DNA of 64,000 nt from Fistularia commersonii. Lineage: Eukaryota > Chordata > Actinopteri > Syngnathiformes > Fistulariidae. Location: NCBI GenBank assembly GCA_037954325.1, contig JBBMNZ010000017.1, forward strand, positions 5,631,001 through 5,695,000. Reading direction: 5' to 3'. Shown in pieces: positions 24,576 to 37,365 of this stretch; positions within the stretch are counted from its first letter, which is position 1, and each line of letters opens with the position of its first letter. The notes below the pieces were generated by a model. It made no database searches, was not told where the DNA came from, and was given only the letters and a program-made list of their open reading frames with translations. The position numbers were made by a program, and so were the translations under genes.

Positions 24576-27500
24576 ATGAAATCAGTTTCCAATTTTTGAT
24601 AGTAACCTCATACAAAACTGGCTTTGAGGCATGGAGCACTTTCTGGCAACTGTCATGCTTTTTGTTTTAATTTTGACACATTCTGATCAATTTTGCCCCA
24701 ATTAAATGGAATTAACTTAGCAAAGCATTACTAATATTCTCCAAGAAAGAACTTCAAGAACTGCAAGATAATTGACCAGGAAAGTACTTGAACACATTTA
24801 AATCGCATATATAGTTGGCTGAATTATTATCATGTTTCAAAAGCCCTTTTTGTAACTATGGAAACAAAACAATGCTACATCATGCCGAAGACAATGCATT
24901 TCTGTTGTGTAGCTTCACCTCATATTTTACCTAACGATAATCATATATAACGCCCATATTTTTGGTATCCAGTTAAAATATCCAGTACTTCCTTTTGAAG
25001 TGTGATACAAATTTTGGAACATCTCAGAGTAATTTTTTTGTTTGTTTTTATAGACCTCCCTCTCTGACAGCCTTCCTCTCACTGAGCTGACGTTTCCTTC
25101 CTTCCTCTGCCTCACCTCATGGTGTCCAGTGGGTTTGTCACCAGCAGGAAATTGGGCAAGTTTTATGTATGAACAAACACACACACACACACGCACACAG
25201 ACACACACATTATTCACAGCTACGTGAAGGGTCTCTCTCTTTCGACTGTGTCTGAAGACAAAGATCATGACAGGGTTTGGGAAGGGTTCTAGCTAAGCTG
25301 CATACACAGCTGCAGGACCTCGTGACCCCTGCAGAGTGCGCTCTCATCATTATGTACAATAGAGCAGCCCAGAATGATGTACATGTCAAACATTTCATCA
25401 TTTATCAGATAGATATTATCCCTCTAATCAGAACATAATGAAACTCCAAATTTAATTAACCCCTTAATCCCAAAATCCCCTAAACACATATGTTGCTTCA
25501 CAAGGTGGGGTTTGCTGCCTCTGGAAATGTATTCAGATCTCAAAGATAAACACAGAGAAGGCTCTTCTAATATTGATACTGTGATACTAATAACAAAAAG
25601 TATATAAACGTAGTCCTCAGACTGGTGTGGACTAACCATATCGTATACTCACTCATACGTTTCAAGGACATGGCTATTCATTCAATCATTGCATTCTGCC
25701 TGTTTTAAAATGTATAAATCAAATAACATTGCCTCTTGAAAATAGATTGTCATCCATTGACTGTTGCTGCTATGGTACTGAAATAATTAAATGCACAGCT
25801 AAAAATGAGAGTAGATGTGTGTCGAGTGACAACACATGGGTCTCCCTTATTCAGTGAAGGGGGATCTGACAAAAGTTACTACCTGGAAGTAAACCAGGTG
25901 AAAAGATCTTATTCAGATCTCATTTCGGAAGTATTATCAAGAATAAAGTATTAACTATAAGTAGGCAAGCCACAGAAGCGTAAACCTCAAGAGTGATGGT
26001 ATTTATAAATGAATTAATGTTTTGTTTACTTCAAGGAGAGCCCTTTTCAATGTGGCAATGGAGTGAGAGTATTTAAAGTACTTGTAATGCAAGACCATGA
26101 AAAAGCAATTGTTGTCTAATCAATTATTTTTTTGTGCCTGATTTTAGAACTGTTTTGAATTTCAAAATAATGACCCACTTTTGAATCACATAAAAATACA
26201 CACGGTTAATTTGAGAAGTTTGAACTATTGTTTAAAAAATACCAATGATCATATAAAATTGTTGATTTCTCAAGAGCAAATGACAGAGTATGTCAGTGAA
26301 ACTATCAAAATATAGAGCGGTGGGATGGTTTTTATATGTCGTGCAAATCACAAGAGAATTCCCCTCACATCATATGGAGACTGACATCATACTTGAAATG
26401 AGCTTTTTGCATACAGGGAAGGAAAAGAGTGAAAAGCCTGCACAGCTCAGAGCACAATGTTTCCATGGGACCTACAAATCCTGTAAGTGGTGACATGCAT
26501 GCACGCACGCACCCACGCATGAATGCAATGTTCATTTCTGTATAATGGAGTGAATACCAGGCATATCTACAACCACCATGTCATCTACAAGGTGCAGACT
26601 GGCAGACTGTGCGTTTGTATGTGTTCTTTTTGTGTTTTGTGACCAATGTCGTTACCTGGAGCCCTTTCGTGCACCTGAACTGTACACAAAACACCCAGGT
26701 AGCATTTAGTCTCACTCTGCTTTATTTGAAACACACTCTGAGTGCGTTTCTGTGTGAAAATAAATGACATAACCTGCTCAGAGACTACGGAAACCAAAAA
26801 ACACTTCTAAATTCTGAGGGAAGTTTCTTTCATTCATTGTTTAAGAAAACCCAAACTCATTAATTCATTTTTTCCCATTTCTATAATCCTTGGATGCTCT
26901 TTGCAGTCCCTCTGAGATCATTATTTTGTTTTGTTTCAAAATGTTCTAGTTCCCCAGAAATGAAACTGATTTAAATCAAATACCAGGAGGAAAGTAATTC
27001 ATTGTAAGAGAAAAGAAAGAGAAAATCATTTGAGGCTGACTAATCCTCAGCCTTGTCTCAGCTGCAACTTTAGTTTCCTTGACATTAAATTCTCTTTTTT
27101 TTTTTCTCAAGCTATCAATCATTATTCTTGGATTTGCTCTGCCAGATTGATGATTCCTTATATAACAGAACTCCCTTCAAAACCACTGAGCTTTAATTGG
27201 GTGGTAAAAACAACTTCTTCAGCCAGACCAGGTGAGGATATGAACGGGGTGGGGGGAAGGGGGGAGATGCAAGGTTGGAGTCAGGCGTTTCTGTCTGCCT
27301 TCGGGCAGCTGGATCACACTGACTGAAATGGGGGACTTGCCCAGACTTGCCTTTTAGAAAAAGGAAACGGGAGGGGAGACTGTGTGTCTGAGACAGCCTG
27401 CGGGGAGAGGCGTCAGTCAACAGCCTGGCCTTATCTGCCGCAGCAGCTCCACCCGCCCCCACCCCAGTATCTCCAACCACAATTATCAGAAGGATGAAGC

Positions 27501-27984
27501 ATCCAGCTAATAACTCCCACTCAGCTGACATGAAGTCCAAACACCCACGCTGTTCAAAAGTTGTTGCCAAGGATTTATCTTCCAGCGTATCGCTGATCCG
27601 CCCTAAACGCTGATCGTGCCTTTAACCTTTTACACCTGACCTTTTCTGGCTTTTGCCCCGTCATAAAAGTAGCTAAATAAACCCTGATCTATTTGATCAA
27701 AATAAATAAATATTTTTAAAAGCCCTTTTCTGTGGGCAGACGACATCCAGACAACATTCAAGTTTCCGCTGACTCAAACGATGAGGTTATCATTTTCAGG
27801 GAAAGTCACCTGTCTCTGAATGTTGAAAGGTATGACGCGAGGCCAAACCGAAGAAGATGTGACAGCTGAGTGTTTTGTCTGAATTTGTCATCTCAAAGCA
27901 GGTTGGCTTGCAAAGATGTGCAAGCTAACCCTTGCTTTCACACATTTAAGAGCTTCAAAGAGGTTATTATTTAAACACAATAAT
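24576..27984. other. Intergenic, no gene recognised
   Basis: AT-rich until about 27.2 kb. Contains a (CA)n run at 25176-25208. The 125-codon minus-strand frame at 27193-27570 lies in GC-rich sequence and shows no family resemblance. Confidence 0.5.
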
Positions 27985-28240
27985 TACAGCTACCATCTCA
28001 GCAAGAAGGTCCCTGGTTTAGTTCTGACCGAAGGGGGATTTCTGTGTTGAGTCAAACATGCAAGAGGTTCATGGGAGACCCTAAATGGCCCAGGCATAAG
28101 AATGAAAGAAAGCGTGAAGGGTTGTATGTCCTTATATGTGGTCCTTTGATCGACTGGTGACCGCACAGGGTGATCCTCGCCTCTCGCTCAATAACAGCAG
28201 CGATAGACGCCAGCCAGATAATGAACGAATTGATAAATAA
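27985..28240 (+). repeat. tRNA-SINE-like dispersed repeat, plus sense
   Basis: CAGCAAGAAGGTCCCTGGTT (B-box region), then the segment GAGGTTCATGGGAGACCCTAAA, then ATGTGGTCCTTTGATCGACTGG. This is the reverse orientation of the copy at 62431-62831. It is truncated and diverged. Confidence 0.6.
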
Positions 28241-29750
28241 AACCAGTCCTTGGAGCTGGACTTGGGGTTGACATCATCTTAAACCAAGCATAGTTGAATA
28301 GTCATGTGTTCCGGTTAAGATGTCTGCCGCTCTTTATAAAATGAATGTTCTCATTATAATTTGAAAACCATGCCGGACACTAATTATAGTATTTTTTTGT
28401 GTGGGAAGAACTGAATCTATAATTTCAGATGTATTTGAAGATTTTTTGCAGGTTTAGATCATCTGTTCGGGCCTGCGGGCAAACCCGCTCTCCATTTCAG
28501 AGAGAATGCAAATAAAATGCTTTCAAATCTTCAAGTGTTATTCGCATTGTAAGAGAGACTTACAGGATTTAAAGTGAATTTAAGTCCTTTCACGAAGGTA
28601 ACCGATACCTAAACATTTAAATTAATTTTATTAATTAATTTCACTTATATTTTTCATCATATTTTTCACAGCATGGGAAAGGAGAAGGCTTTTCTAGCAC
28701 TAAATTAGAGCGAGGTGAGGTATGAGTGGTTTTAAAATGACGGCGATCATCATTTTTATTCGACAAATGCAATATTGAGCGTTTTTGAGGTGTGGATAAG
28801 AAACTTATATAAGATCTGTCGTAACTGTTTGCAGCTGCTGCGGTAGGAGACGGTGTGAATATAAAGTTTGAAGTTTGCGACATTAATCACTGCCTTCTTC
28901 ACCTCCTCGAACAGATTTTAATAAATCGAATATCTGATATGTGACTCATAAAGGTAGGCGTCTGGGAAAAGGCTTAATCATGAAGCTTCTTGTGGAGACG
29001 TGCTCTCATTTGTCAGGGTTCATCAGACCCTCTGTGTGGTTTTATTGAAAGAAGAAGATGGCGGCTGTGGAGAGACGCGACAAGTGTAAACAGAGGCAGC
29101 CGGGGCGTAGAAACCTTCAAGCCAGGGGTTTCGTAGCCAGCGATCGTCAAACTACTGTTTGTGGTGCCATTTTTTTCTGCTGATTTGTTGCCGTGGCAGC
29201 AAAGTTGCCCGGATATCTGGTCTCCATGTGCCCATTCACTTTGAGTTTCATCTCAGCTTTTATCAGTTTAACAAACATCCGATCAGGGGGGATCTGCCAC
29301 CACCGCCATCCGTGAATCACAGAACAGATAATTCAACCCCGATCTTTGATCCTTTTCTAAATCCCAAAGACTATCCACCCTGAGATGATTATTTTATCTT
29401 TAATTCACAGCTCTTAAAATGTTGTGGACGGTGGGATCACACACGGCTGACCTTTGACCTGTTGAGCATGCATGCCATTTTGCAGCCTACATTAGTATGT
29501 ATGGGATCTAAACATAGTTACTGCATCTACGGGAGTGTTATGTGTTTGATCTTGTTGCCGTGTGTTTACACACACACACCCCTTGTTTCGGAGTTGTTTC
29601 TGTCGTCTCAGCGTCGCCCGCCTCTGATATGAGACCGATGTCAGTTTGAATTCCACACATTTGTTCTCATTTTGTTTTATTGTATATGTCAGGCAACAGC
29701 TGTCGCCTGACATATACAGGAGAGTGAAAGCTGTGAAATGAGTCCTGCAG

Positions 29751-29856
<106 letters not shown>

Positions 29857-31024
29857 TTTGAGATGCATGATTATTGCATCAAATGATATATTTTGCTTAC
29901 TGACCTTTGAAAACATTTACAAGCAAAATAATCTTCATGTCAGGGTGTTTCATGTCGTATCTTTTTTTCAAACATCATCCTCTGAGTGTAAAATTAAACA
30001 TTTTTTAGCAACATTTACCTCGGTGTTATCCTTATATATCTTTAATTTACTTATTTTTCAGAATTCTTTTAGAGAATCTACATTTGTTTTCTGAAGATAC
30101 TTATTTTTTAAAATAGCGCCTATGATACAGAATGTAATGAAATAACTATATTATATATAACTATATTTTAGATTACCATAAAATACCATATATTTCCATA
30201 TATGCACACACAAACTCTATATAACTATGTATTAATACATAAATAAACACACACACACAAACATATATTTTATTTATTTATTTATTTTTTATTTGGGGCT
30301 CAAACACAGCTTCCTGCTGAGCGAGCAGGAGGGGCTTGACATTGAGACATAAAAACAGTTACGACACTGACATTCCAACCCCTCTTGGAAATGACCACGT
30401 TGTCATGGAAATTATTACAGAATTTAGTTTTCTTGAGCGGTTTAGTCGTTGGGAAAGAAAACTAAACAGAACAGGTTTTAGTTCCACGGGTGACCTGTTA
30501 TATCTCACCTCCTCTTCCAGCACAAACACCACACTTGTGGGTGTTTTGTTTCCACGGTGGATTTTTCTACTTCACACTCGGAGTGGAAAGATAATAAATT
30601 ACATTGCACTTCACCAAGTACAGACCAGTGCATTCTGTACATTCATCCTTCACATTTTCTACAGTAGAGGCCTTTATCACCGGGGTCACGTCCTTCGTGG
30701 TGAGATTCTGACCCCAATTAGCAAGGGAAAGGCCGTGTGTGTGTGTGCGTGTATGACTGTCATCCATGTGTATTCACACTGTATGTAGCCTGCCTACTCA
30801 GCTCTTCCTTCCATCCTGGCCCAGATTCCAGCGGACCTCCCTGCTCGGATGTTGGAGGGGGCGTTGAGGTTGGAGAGCGGGCTTTGAAGGAGGCTCCAGT
30901 GACTCATTACCCAAAAATCCATCCACCCTCATGTCCCCTCCGCCTCCCCTCCAAAACATCTCCCTCCCCGCCCTGGCCCAAACCCTTGCCCCCGTGGCTC
31001 GGGTAGCCGACACACAGCCTCACG

Positions 31025-31025
<1 letters not shown>

Positions 31026-31061
<36 letters not shown>

Positions 31062-31080
31062 GCACACAAACACACACACG
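31026..31080. repeat. (CA)n microsatellite
   Basis: A CA run with a CGCG interruption. Confidence 0.95.
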
Positions 31081-31161
31081 GCCATTGCCTCCTGAAGAAA
31101 GGAGATTCTGTTTCCGAGGGAAAAGGGATTGTGTGGACGGAGGTGCAGTGAAAGACTGCTC

Positions 31162-31203
31162 TGTGTGTGTGTGTGTGTGTGTGTGTGTCTCTCTCTCTCT
31201 CTC
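31162..31203. repeat. Compound (TG)n(TC)n microsatellite
   Basis: TG run to about 31188 followed directly by TC units to 31203. Confidence 0.95.
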
Positions 31204-33505
31204 GTATATGATAGCGGGCCTGTGAGTGTATCTTTGCTGTGCGCGTGTGAGTAATTCTATGTGTATGGATTATGTTTTATCACAGCTTTGTAGCTAATTT
31301 GTCATGGATAAATTTAAGATTTACAAATCTCCCTCTGCAGCCGTTCCTTCATGTTTCCTTGGGCGTTTTGTGTTAAACGACTCCCTAACGCCTCGTCCCG
31401 CCTCCACGACTGATCGCTACGAACATGCCCCTCGTGGGGCGACAAAACCAGACCCCTCTCACCCTGTTTTAACGATTGAGTGCGGGAGACATGTGTGTTT
31501 TTGACATATAGCTGTGTGTCTTTATGTAGTGTGTTGATTAGAAGCGACATCTGTTGGCGATGAGGTCACTTCCTGTCTGGAATGTCGTTTGAAAAAAAAA
31601 AAACGACATTTTTGACATACTGATCTTTTGATAATGATCTTTATGATCTTATGATTTTCCTTCGCATCCACTGGAGAATTTTCAGATGCTGTGAATGTTA
31701 GTATGGGATGTAAGTGAAACCCCCCTGGCTCCGGAGCCGTGTCTAGTTTCAGCCCGATTCACTGTGAAATGTAAAGGAGGTGGAAATTAAGTGTGAAGTC
31801 ATGATATGGTTACGTTCTCTGTAGATTTCTGTTTTTTAGGTTTTCCTAAAAGAAAGATGGCCACATTTATTGGAACTGAACCTTCTTACTGTGAATCCAG
31901 ACAGATTTAAAACGTGAGCGGGATAGTCACCATTAACGTATGAAAAACAAATCGGTAACTAAAGCGAATGACGAGGTCGTGGCATCGAACCCTCAGCTGT
32001 GCATGACCGCTGCTTTCGGACTCCGCAGGTTGACGCGGCCGTAAAGAAGTGTGTTTACACAGTGTGAGTGCCCTTTATACACATCCTCTCTAACTTGATT
32101 AACACCGACCTACAATAGCAGCCCTTTGGGAAAATGTAACAGGGCTCCACCATGAGGACGGCGTGCGGACAGAGGACGCCACTGTCGGGTCATCCGTCCC
32201 TTGGGAAAGACCCTTGAGCCATGAAAAACAGGATTTCCTCTCATTTCGAGCGTTTGCCTTTCTGCCCCTCGCTTCAATGGGGCGCTTTCTTTGGGAGGCC
32301 ACCGGGAGTCGGGTTGAAGCCCAGACAGCGTCGGCCCCAGGAGAGGACGAGACTCTTCTTCGACTGAAAAGTCCTGAAAAATGTACTTTGGCGCTGTGAT
32401 GAGAATGACATCAAGAGGCATTATTTATGACTTGGTTCAGCGGATGGCCAACGAGGCTTTTTCACTTCACCTTTTTTTTACTTCGCAGGTATAAATAGTG
32501 CAATCAGTGTGAGGAGACGTTAAACAATAAGGCTGAGTCTCCCTGATTTGAATGGAATGCAGACATCCTCATTTTTAATTGAACGTAGCCGAGGGTTCAT
32601 GAAAGTCGCCTATACAACTACAAAATAACAAATGCGGAGACTCCAGTTTCTCACGGGTGACATTCCAGTATTTATTCTTCTTATACTACCCGGTTGCTGC
32701 TATCGGATTTCTAAAGTGAATCAAAAAAACGAAATAGTTTTGGTGCTAAATATAAACTTTAAGGATGCTCGGTTGCTTCTGTCAGTGGTCTCGGTGATTG
32801 TGCAGGTTTTAAACAGTAAATAGATACATAAAGATAATAAGGCTATCATTTATGGATTAAAATGTAAAGATAAACTTTTTTTTTCATTTGTGCATTATTT
32901 GCATCGATAGGAAGATTGTTAGCTGCATTTCATGCGAAAAAAAGAGGAAATTAAGCATCTCAACCTGAAAATAATTTCAGAAATATCCAAATATGATTGG
33001 AGAAATTGTCCATTCATCCACCCATTCATTCTTTGACACTTCACTCCAGCAGGATTTGGGCTCTCGTGAAGCCGTGCAGCCACCGTGAGTCCACACCTTG
33101 ACTAAACATCCCCCGGGCCAATCTTTGAACAATACAGCCCTGTTGTCTTGAGTTGATTGGCGGAAACATTTGTTCCCAGGTCAATATTTGACTGCTGAGG
33201 TGATCGGAGAGCCGGAGCCAAGCGCAGAGCTGCGGCGGAGGATCTGGGACTGAAGGAATGCACCGTGAGAAAACCTGAAATCCAATGACGGGACTTTCCA
33301 GTTTCCGCAAGCTGCCGCTTGCGGTGCGATCACACGAGATTTTCCTGCTGCAGTGGCAAGTAAGATATAATAACATCATCCCTGAGTTCCCCATAAAAAT
33401 CAATATCATATACTCATTTTTTTTAATACAAATCAAAGCAAAATGAATAATTGTTATTATGACTTGTTATCAGGTGCTAAATCTTAACCCATCAGAAACC
33501 ATGAA

Positions 33506-33705
33506 ACTCTAATATTCCATTCGTTCATTATCTTTACCATTTCCACACATCCAAACATTCACTCTTTCATACACACTGCAGGCAAATTTAGGGTCCCCAA
33601 TGAACCTCCTGCATGTTTTTGGATGCGGTGAAAAATCCACGCAGAAAGACGCGGCCTTTCTGCTGTGAAGCGCATTTGCTCATCACTGCTCCACTGCGCC
33701 GCCCT
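33506..33705 (-). repeat. Fragment of the dispersed tRNA-SINE-like repeat
   Basis: GGCAAATTTAGGGTCCCCAA, CCTGCATGTTTTTGGATGCG and the end CACTGCGCCGCC match, in the same order and orientation, the GGCAATTTAGGGTCTGCAA ... CACTGTGCCAAC path of the copy at 62431-62831. Confidence 0.65.
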
Positions 33706-34939
33706 GTAATGTATTATTCGCTGCCGAATGAATGAACAATGAAATATTTTCCACCTAATTCTTTATTTGTTTGCTTTGGTTAAGACATTTCCTACAACTG
33801 ACCGAAAAGCATGTCAGGTATTGTGATTGTGCAGGTGTGGCGATGAGGGCGAGGAGTTCTCAAACAATCTTTCTATTTCTTCTTGTAATCTTTGCGCTGG
33901 AATCCACCTCTTATCATTCCCTCCATTTCGGTCGTTCTTTTTCACGAGAGGTAATTTCCCGTCCCCGTGATAAACGCCCCTATCCGAGGTCGTCATTATA
34001 GCATTTTATCTGACCGCCGCCGCGCCAACGCCCCGATGTGATTTACCGGAAGCGGCGTCAGTTACCATCAGTCGTACCTTGAAGGAGGAACGTTCGCCGA
34101 CCTCGCCGCTTTGAAAGTTTGGACTTTATCACCGATTCCTTATCAGCCAATGAAACATGAATGAACAGCGACAGGAACTTTTGTTGAGTCTGGACTGAGA
34201 CCCAGCTGTCTCTTTTGAAGGTCTCATCTATTTTTGCGTTTTGTTTTGTTCTTTTTTCATTTCAACCTCTTTCTTGTTTACCAGTTCAACCGCACACATG
34301 ATGAATCTCAGTGTCGTGTCACTCCTGATGCCCGTGGAGCGCCATTTGTTTGTGCGTTACACGTTCCTCTGCGCCCGGGGCTGTAAATTGAGCACCTTTC
34401 GGGAGGAGGAAGGGGAGGAAGAGTAGAGCCGGACACCATCCAATACCAAAACTTGATAAATGCCATTCGATCCATTTCAAAGTCCAGTCGGCGTCGTTGA
34501 TTTCTCCCTCTTTCTTTCCCAGTTGACTAATCCGGCGTCCGAATTCAGGCCTTTCCTCCGAATCCGTAACAAAATCCCAAAGCGGATCTTGACCGGTAAT
34601 TCTTAAAGGAATGAATGATGTCTTTTATTCCACTCTTGGAATGTAATGTTATTGTAATCTGTTCTTGACGGTTACTTCACACACCCACTCAGCCAGGTGC
34701 TGGTAATCGGACCTTCCCGCCGAGCCCAGTTTCGACCGTGTGATCGGACTCCGGCGGCGCGGGGTTGCTCCGGCCCCGAAACCCCCCCCAGCTGTCGGGG
34801 CCGCTCGCTGACATCTTAACAGATTGGTCAGTTAAATCCGTTTCCGCTGGTGGTATCAACCCACGCCGCTCGGCGCAAGTGAAAATGTGGAAAGCAGAAA
34901 TCTGTGGATTATCTCAATCATGGGTTCTCCATCCTTACA
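33706..34939. other. Intergenic, CpG-rich, no gene recognised
   Basis: Many CpG dinucleotides but no frame with homology and no clear promoter architecture. Confidence 0.4.
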
Positions 34940-34964
34940 TATTTATTAGCGCTCCCACAGTAAG

Positions 34965-35046
34965 AAATTCCCAGGTTCGACCCCGACCGGGACAGCTCCT
35001 CAGGGGAGTCTGGAGTTTGTTCCCTGCGGGATCTCCAGCTGCTTCT
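34965..35046 (+). repeat. Fragment of tRNA-SINE-like repeat (5' part)
   Basis: CAGGTTCGACCCCGACCGGG, with a B-box-like GGTTCGACCCC, then GAGTCTGGAGTTTGTTCCC: the plus-sense 5' region of the dispersed family. Confidence 0.45.
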
Positions 35047-35092
35047 TAAAGTCCAAAAACAGCCAGTGAATCATCCATCGAAGTCTCTAAAG

Positions 35093-35789
35093 CAGGGGTG
35101 TCAAACTCATTTTGGTCCGGGGGCCACATATGGCCTAATTTGATGTCAAGTGGGCCGAACCAGTAAAATTATTACCTAGACGTAACACCAAGTCCAAATG
35201 TTTCCTTTGTTTTAGTGTAAAGGAGGTAAACGGGTAAATTATAAAAATCTTTATATGTAATGAACTGTCCCTCTAAAAAAAATACATGAAAAATGAATAT
35301 TAAAAATCAATATTAAAAAAGAATTGAGGAAATGACACCCTAAAAATATTGTTGAGTTAAAAGAGAAAATCTTGTCACTGTTGGAAAATTTGCCACTAGA
35401 ATTTATTAGAAAATTGATTGGTAGCATGTATAAGAGGAGGTACGGTGTTTACAAGGCTAATGGTGGCTATTCTGGTTATTAAATCAATCTTTTTTAATTG
35501 TGACCTTTTTTTTTTGCTATTGTTTTTTTTGGTTTTTATAGAAATAAGCAAATATCATTTTAACAGTGTCACTAGATTATTTGTCATCAAAAAATCATTT
35601 TGTTTTCAAAAAATACATTGCAAAGTTACTTTTTCCTTTTTTCTTGCCCTTTTTTTTTTTCAAAACTCACTGTATAAAACCCCCAGATGCATGTGAGGAA
35701 AAAAAGTGCAGGCTGCACTACCACAAAGGTTTGATTTCAGACAGGGGGGCCACAAAATATTGCCAGCGGCCGAGAGTCTGAGCCCCCTG
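35093..35789. mobile_element. hAT-type non-autonomous DNA transposon, about 0.7 kb
   Basis: Starts CAGGGGTGTCAAACTCATTT and GGTCCGGGGGCCACATATGG; ends GGGGGCCACAAAATATTG ... GAGCCCCCTG. The two ends form imperfect inverted repeats typical of the CAGGGGTGTCAAA hAT families. The interior is A/T-rich with no transposase frame. No clean 8-bp target duplication was found. Confidence 0.65.
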
Positions 35790-35799
35790 CGAAAGTATC

Positions 35800-36020
35800 C
35801 TTAGGTGTGAATGACAGAGTGAATGGTGGGACGTCTCTGCGTGTGATTGACAGCTCGTCATCACTTATACAGCGCTTTCACACCCTGAAATATCAAAGCG
35901 CTTTATACCAGATTACATTCACCCTTTCACACACACCGGGGAAACCAAGCCGTCGGGAGCAACTCGGAATTCAGTGTCCTCCCAAAAGACATTTTGACAT
36001 AAACAGGAGAAACCAGGACT
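35800..36020. repeat. Dispersed teleost repeat fragment (class uncertain)
   Basis: TTATACAGCGCTTTCACACC, AAAGCGCTTTATACCAGATT and ACATTCACCCTTTCACACAC form a familiar fish interspersed motif. I could not assign it to a class. Confidence 0.45.
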
Positions 36021-36223
36021 TCTGAAAGCGTGATTATAGGCTTATTTTCCTCAACCTTTACCAACAGAGGTCATTAATGTAATGCAGGCCTTCACGGGCT
36101 CCTGAAGCTAAATGTTCATCATGTTGTTGACCCTTGAACCCTCATCTAGCAACACCTATTAGCCAAAACCCTCTTTAATCAAATAGATTAACAATAACCG
36201 TACCAGATCATGGACTATGTTAC

Positions 36224-36500
36224 TACTGTAATTTCCAGACTATTGACCGCATCTCAATATAAACCGCGCCGGCTAGCCGATCGCTGTCTTGGGCTTCCTC
36301 CTGCGCACTAAAACCATCAAAGTCGACTTCTTCGGAGTTGAACGGCCTCTGAATTTCCCGGTTATTTCATCTGTCCAATGTGACGAGGATAAATGTTTTA
36401 GCGACGTGAACCTCGTTAGCCCCCCCAAAAAAATCCATATATTAGCTGCATCGTTTTTTAAGTGAAAAAAGTCGCAGCTCGTTGTCCGGAATTTACTGTA
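36224..36500. mobile_element. MITE-like element with inverted ends
   Basis: Starts TACTGTAATTTCCAGACTAT; the reverse complement of the right end reads TACAGTAAATTCCGGACAA. The interior has AAACCGCGCCGGCTA and no coding capacity. It ends 8 bases before a (TG)n run. Confidence 0.55.
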
Positions 36501-36505
36501 ATGAC

Positions 36506-36508
<3 letters not shown>

Positions 36509-36580
<72 letters not shown>
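36509..36580. repeat. (TG)n microsatellite
   Basis: An uninterrupted TG run of about 72 bases. Confidence 0.97.
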
Positions 36581-36584
<4 letters not shown>

Positions 36585-37317
36585 AGTGTTGCTAACCAGC
36601 ATCAAAAATTCTTCTGCTGTGTCTCTGCCTTTTGGCGGTTTTATGCACATCCAAATGAGCGCAGCAACAATAGAAACAATAGAAAATATCTCACGTCCAC
36701 CGGATGTGGAGCGAAACGGTGTGTTTGAAATAACGCCCAAGTCTCGAGTTGGAGAATATTATATTTGGCATGAAACATTTTAAATAAGGAACAAATAAAG
36801 AGCCTCTCTTCTCCTGCTGCTTTTGATCCATCCTGGTCATTTTTGTGAGTCGTCTAATTTTGGAGATTTAAATGAAAAAGCTGAGCCACATGTCATTCAT
36901 CCGGTGCTGCTTCAAAAGAAAAATATTGAAAGAAATGTCTTTTTCACCAAATTATCACTCTTGTTATGAGCTCTGTGCACAGATCCTGCGGGATGAAGAT
37001 TCTCATGGAACTCCTTTCCTCTGCGCTGATTATCCGGCTCCGACAAATCATCCCGCTATGATCGCACTGAAATGATCCGAGCGTATTATTAGCACAAGAG
37101 TCAAGAGGAGAAGCACGTTTGAGATGCTGTCATCCTCGGAGAGGAAGAGCAACTCATCCTCGGACGAAAAACCCACCCACCCACCCCCTGCTGCCTTGCA
37201 GACATTCCTGACGGTATCTCCTCTCTCGGTCTCAACCTTCTCTGTGGACAGCTGGGTCTCCAGAAACATGATCCTCACCCGGCAGCCCCTGCTGACACCC
37301 CGGGTGAATAGATCCAG

Positions 37318-37320
<3 letters not shown>

Positions 37321-37364
<44 letters not shown>
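37321..37364. repeat. (GT)n microsatellite
   Basis: An uninterrupted GT run of about 44 bases. Confidence 0.97.
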
Positions 37365-37365
<1 letters not shown>

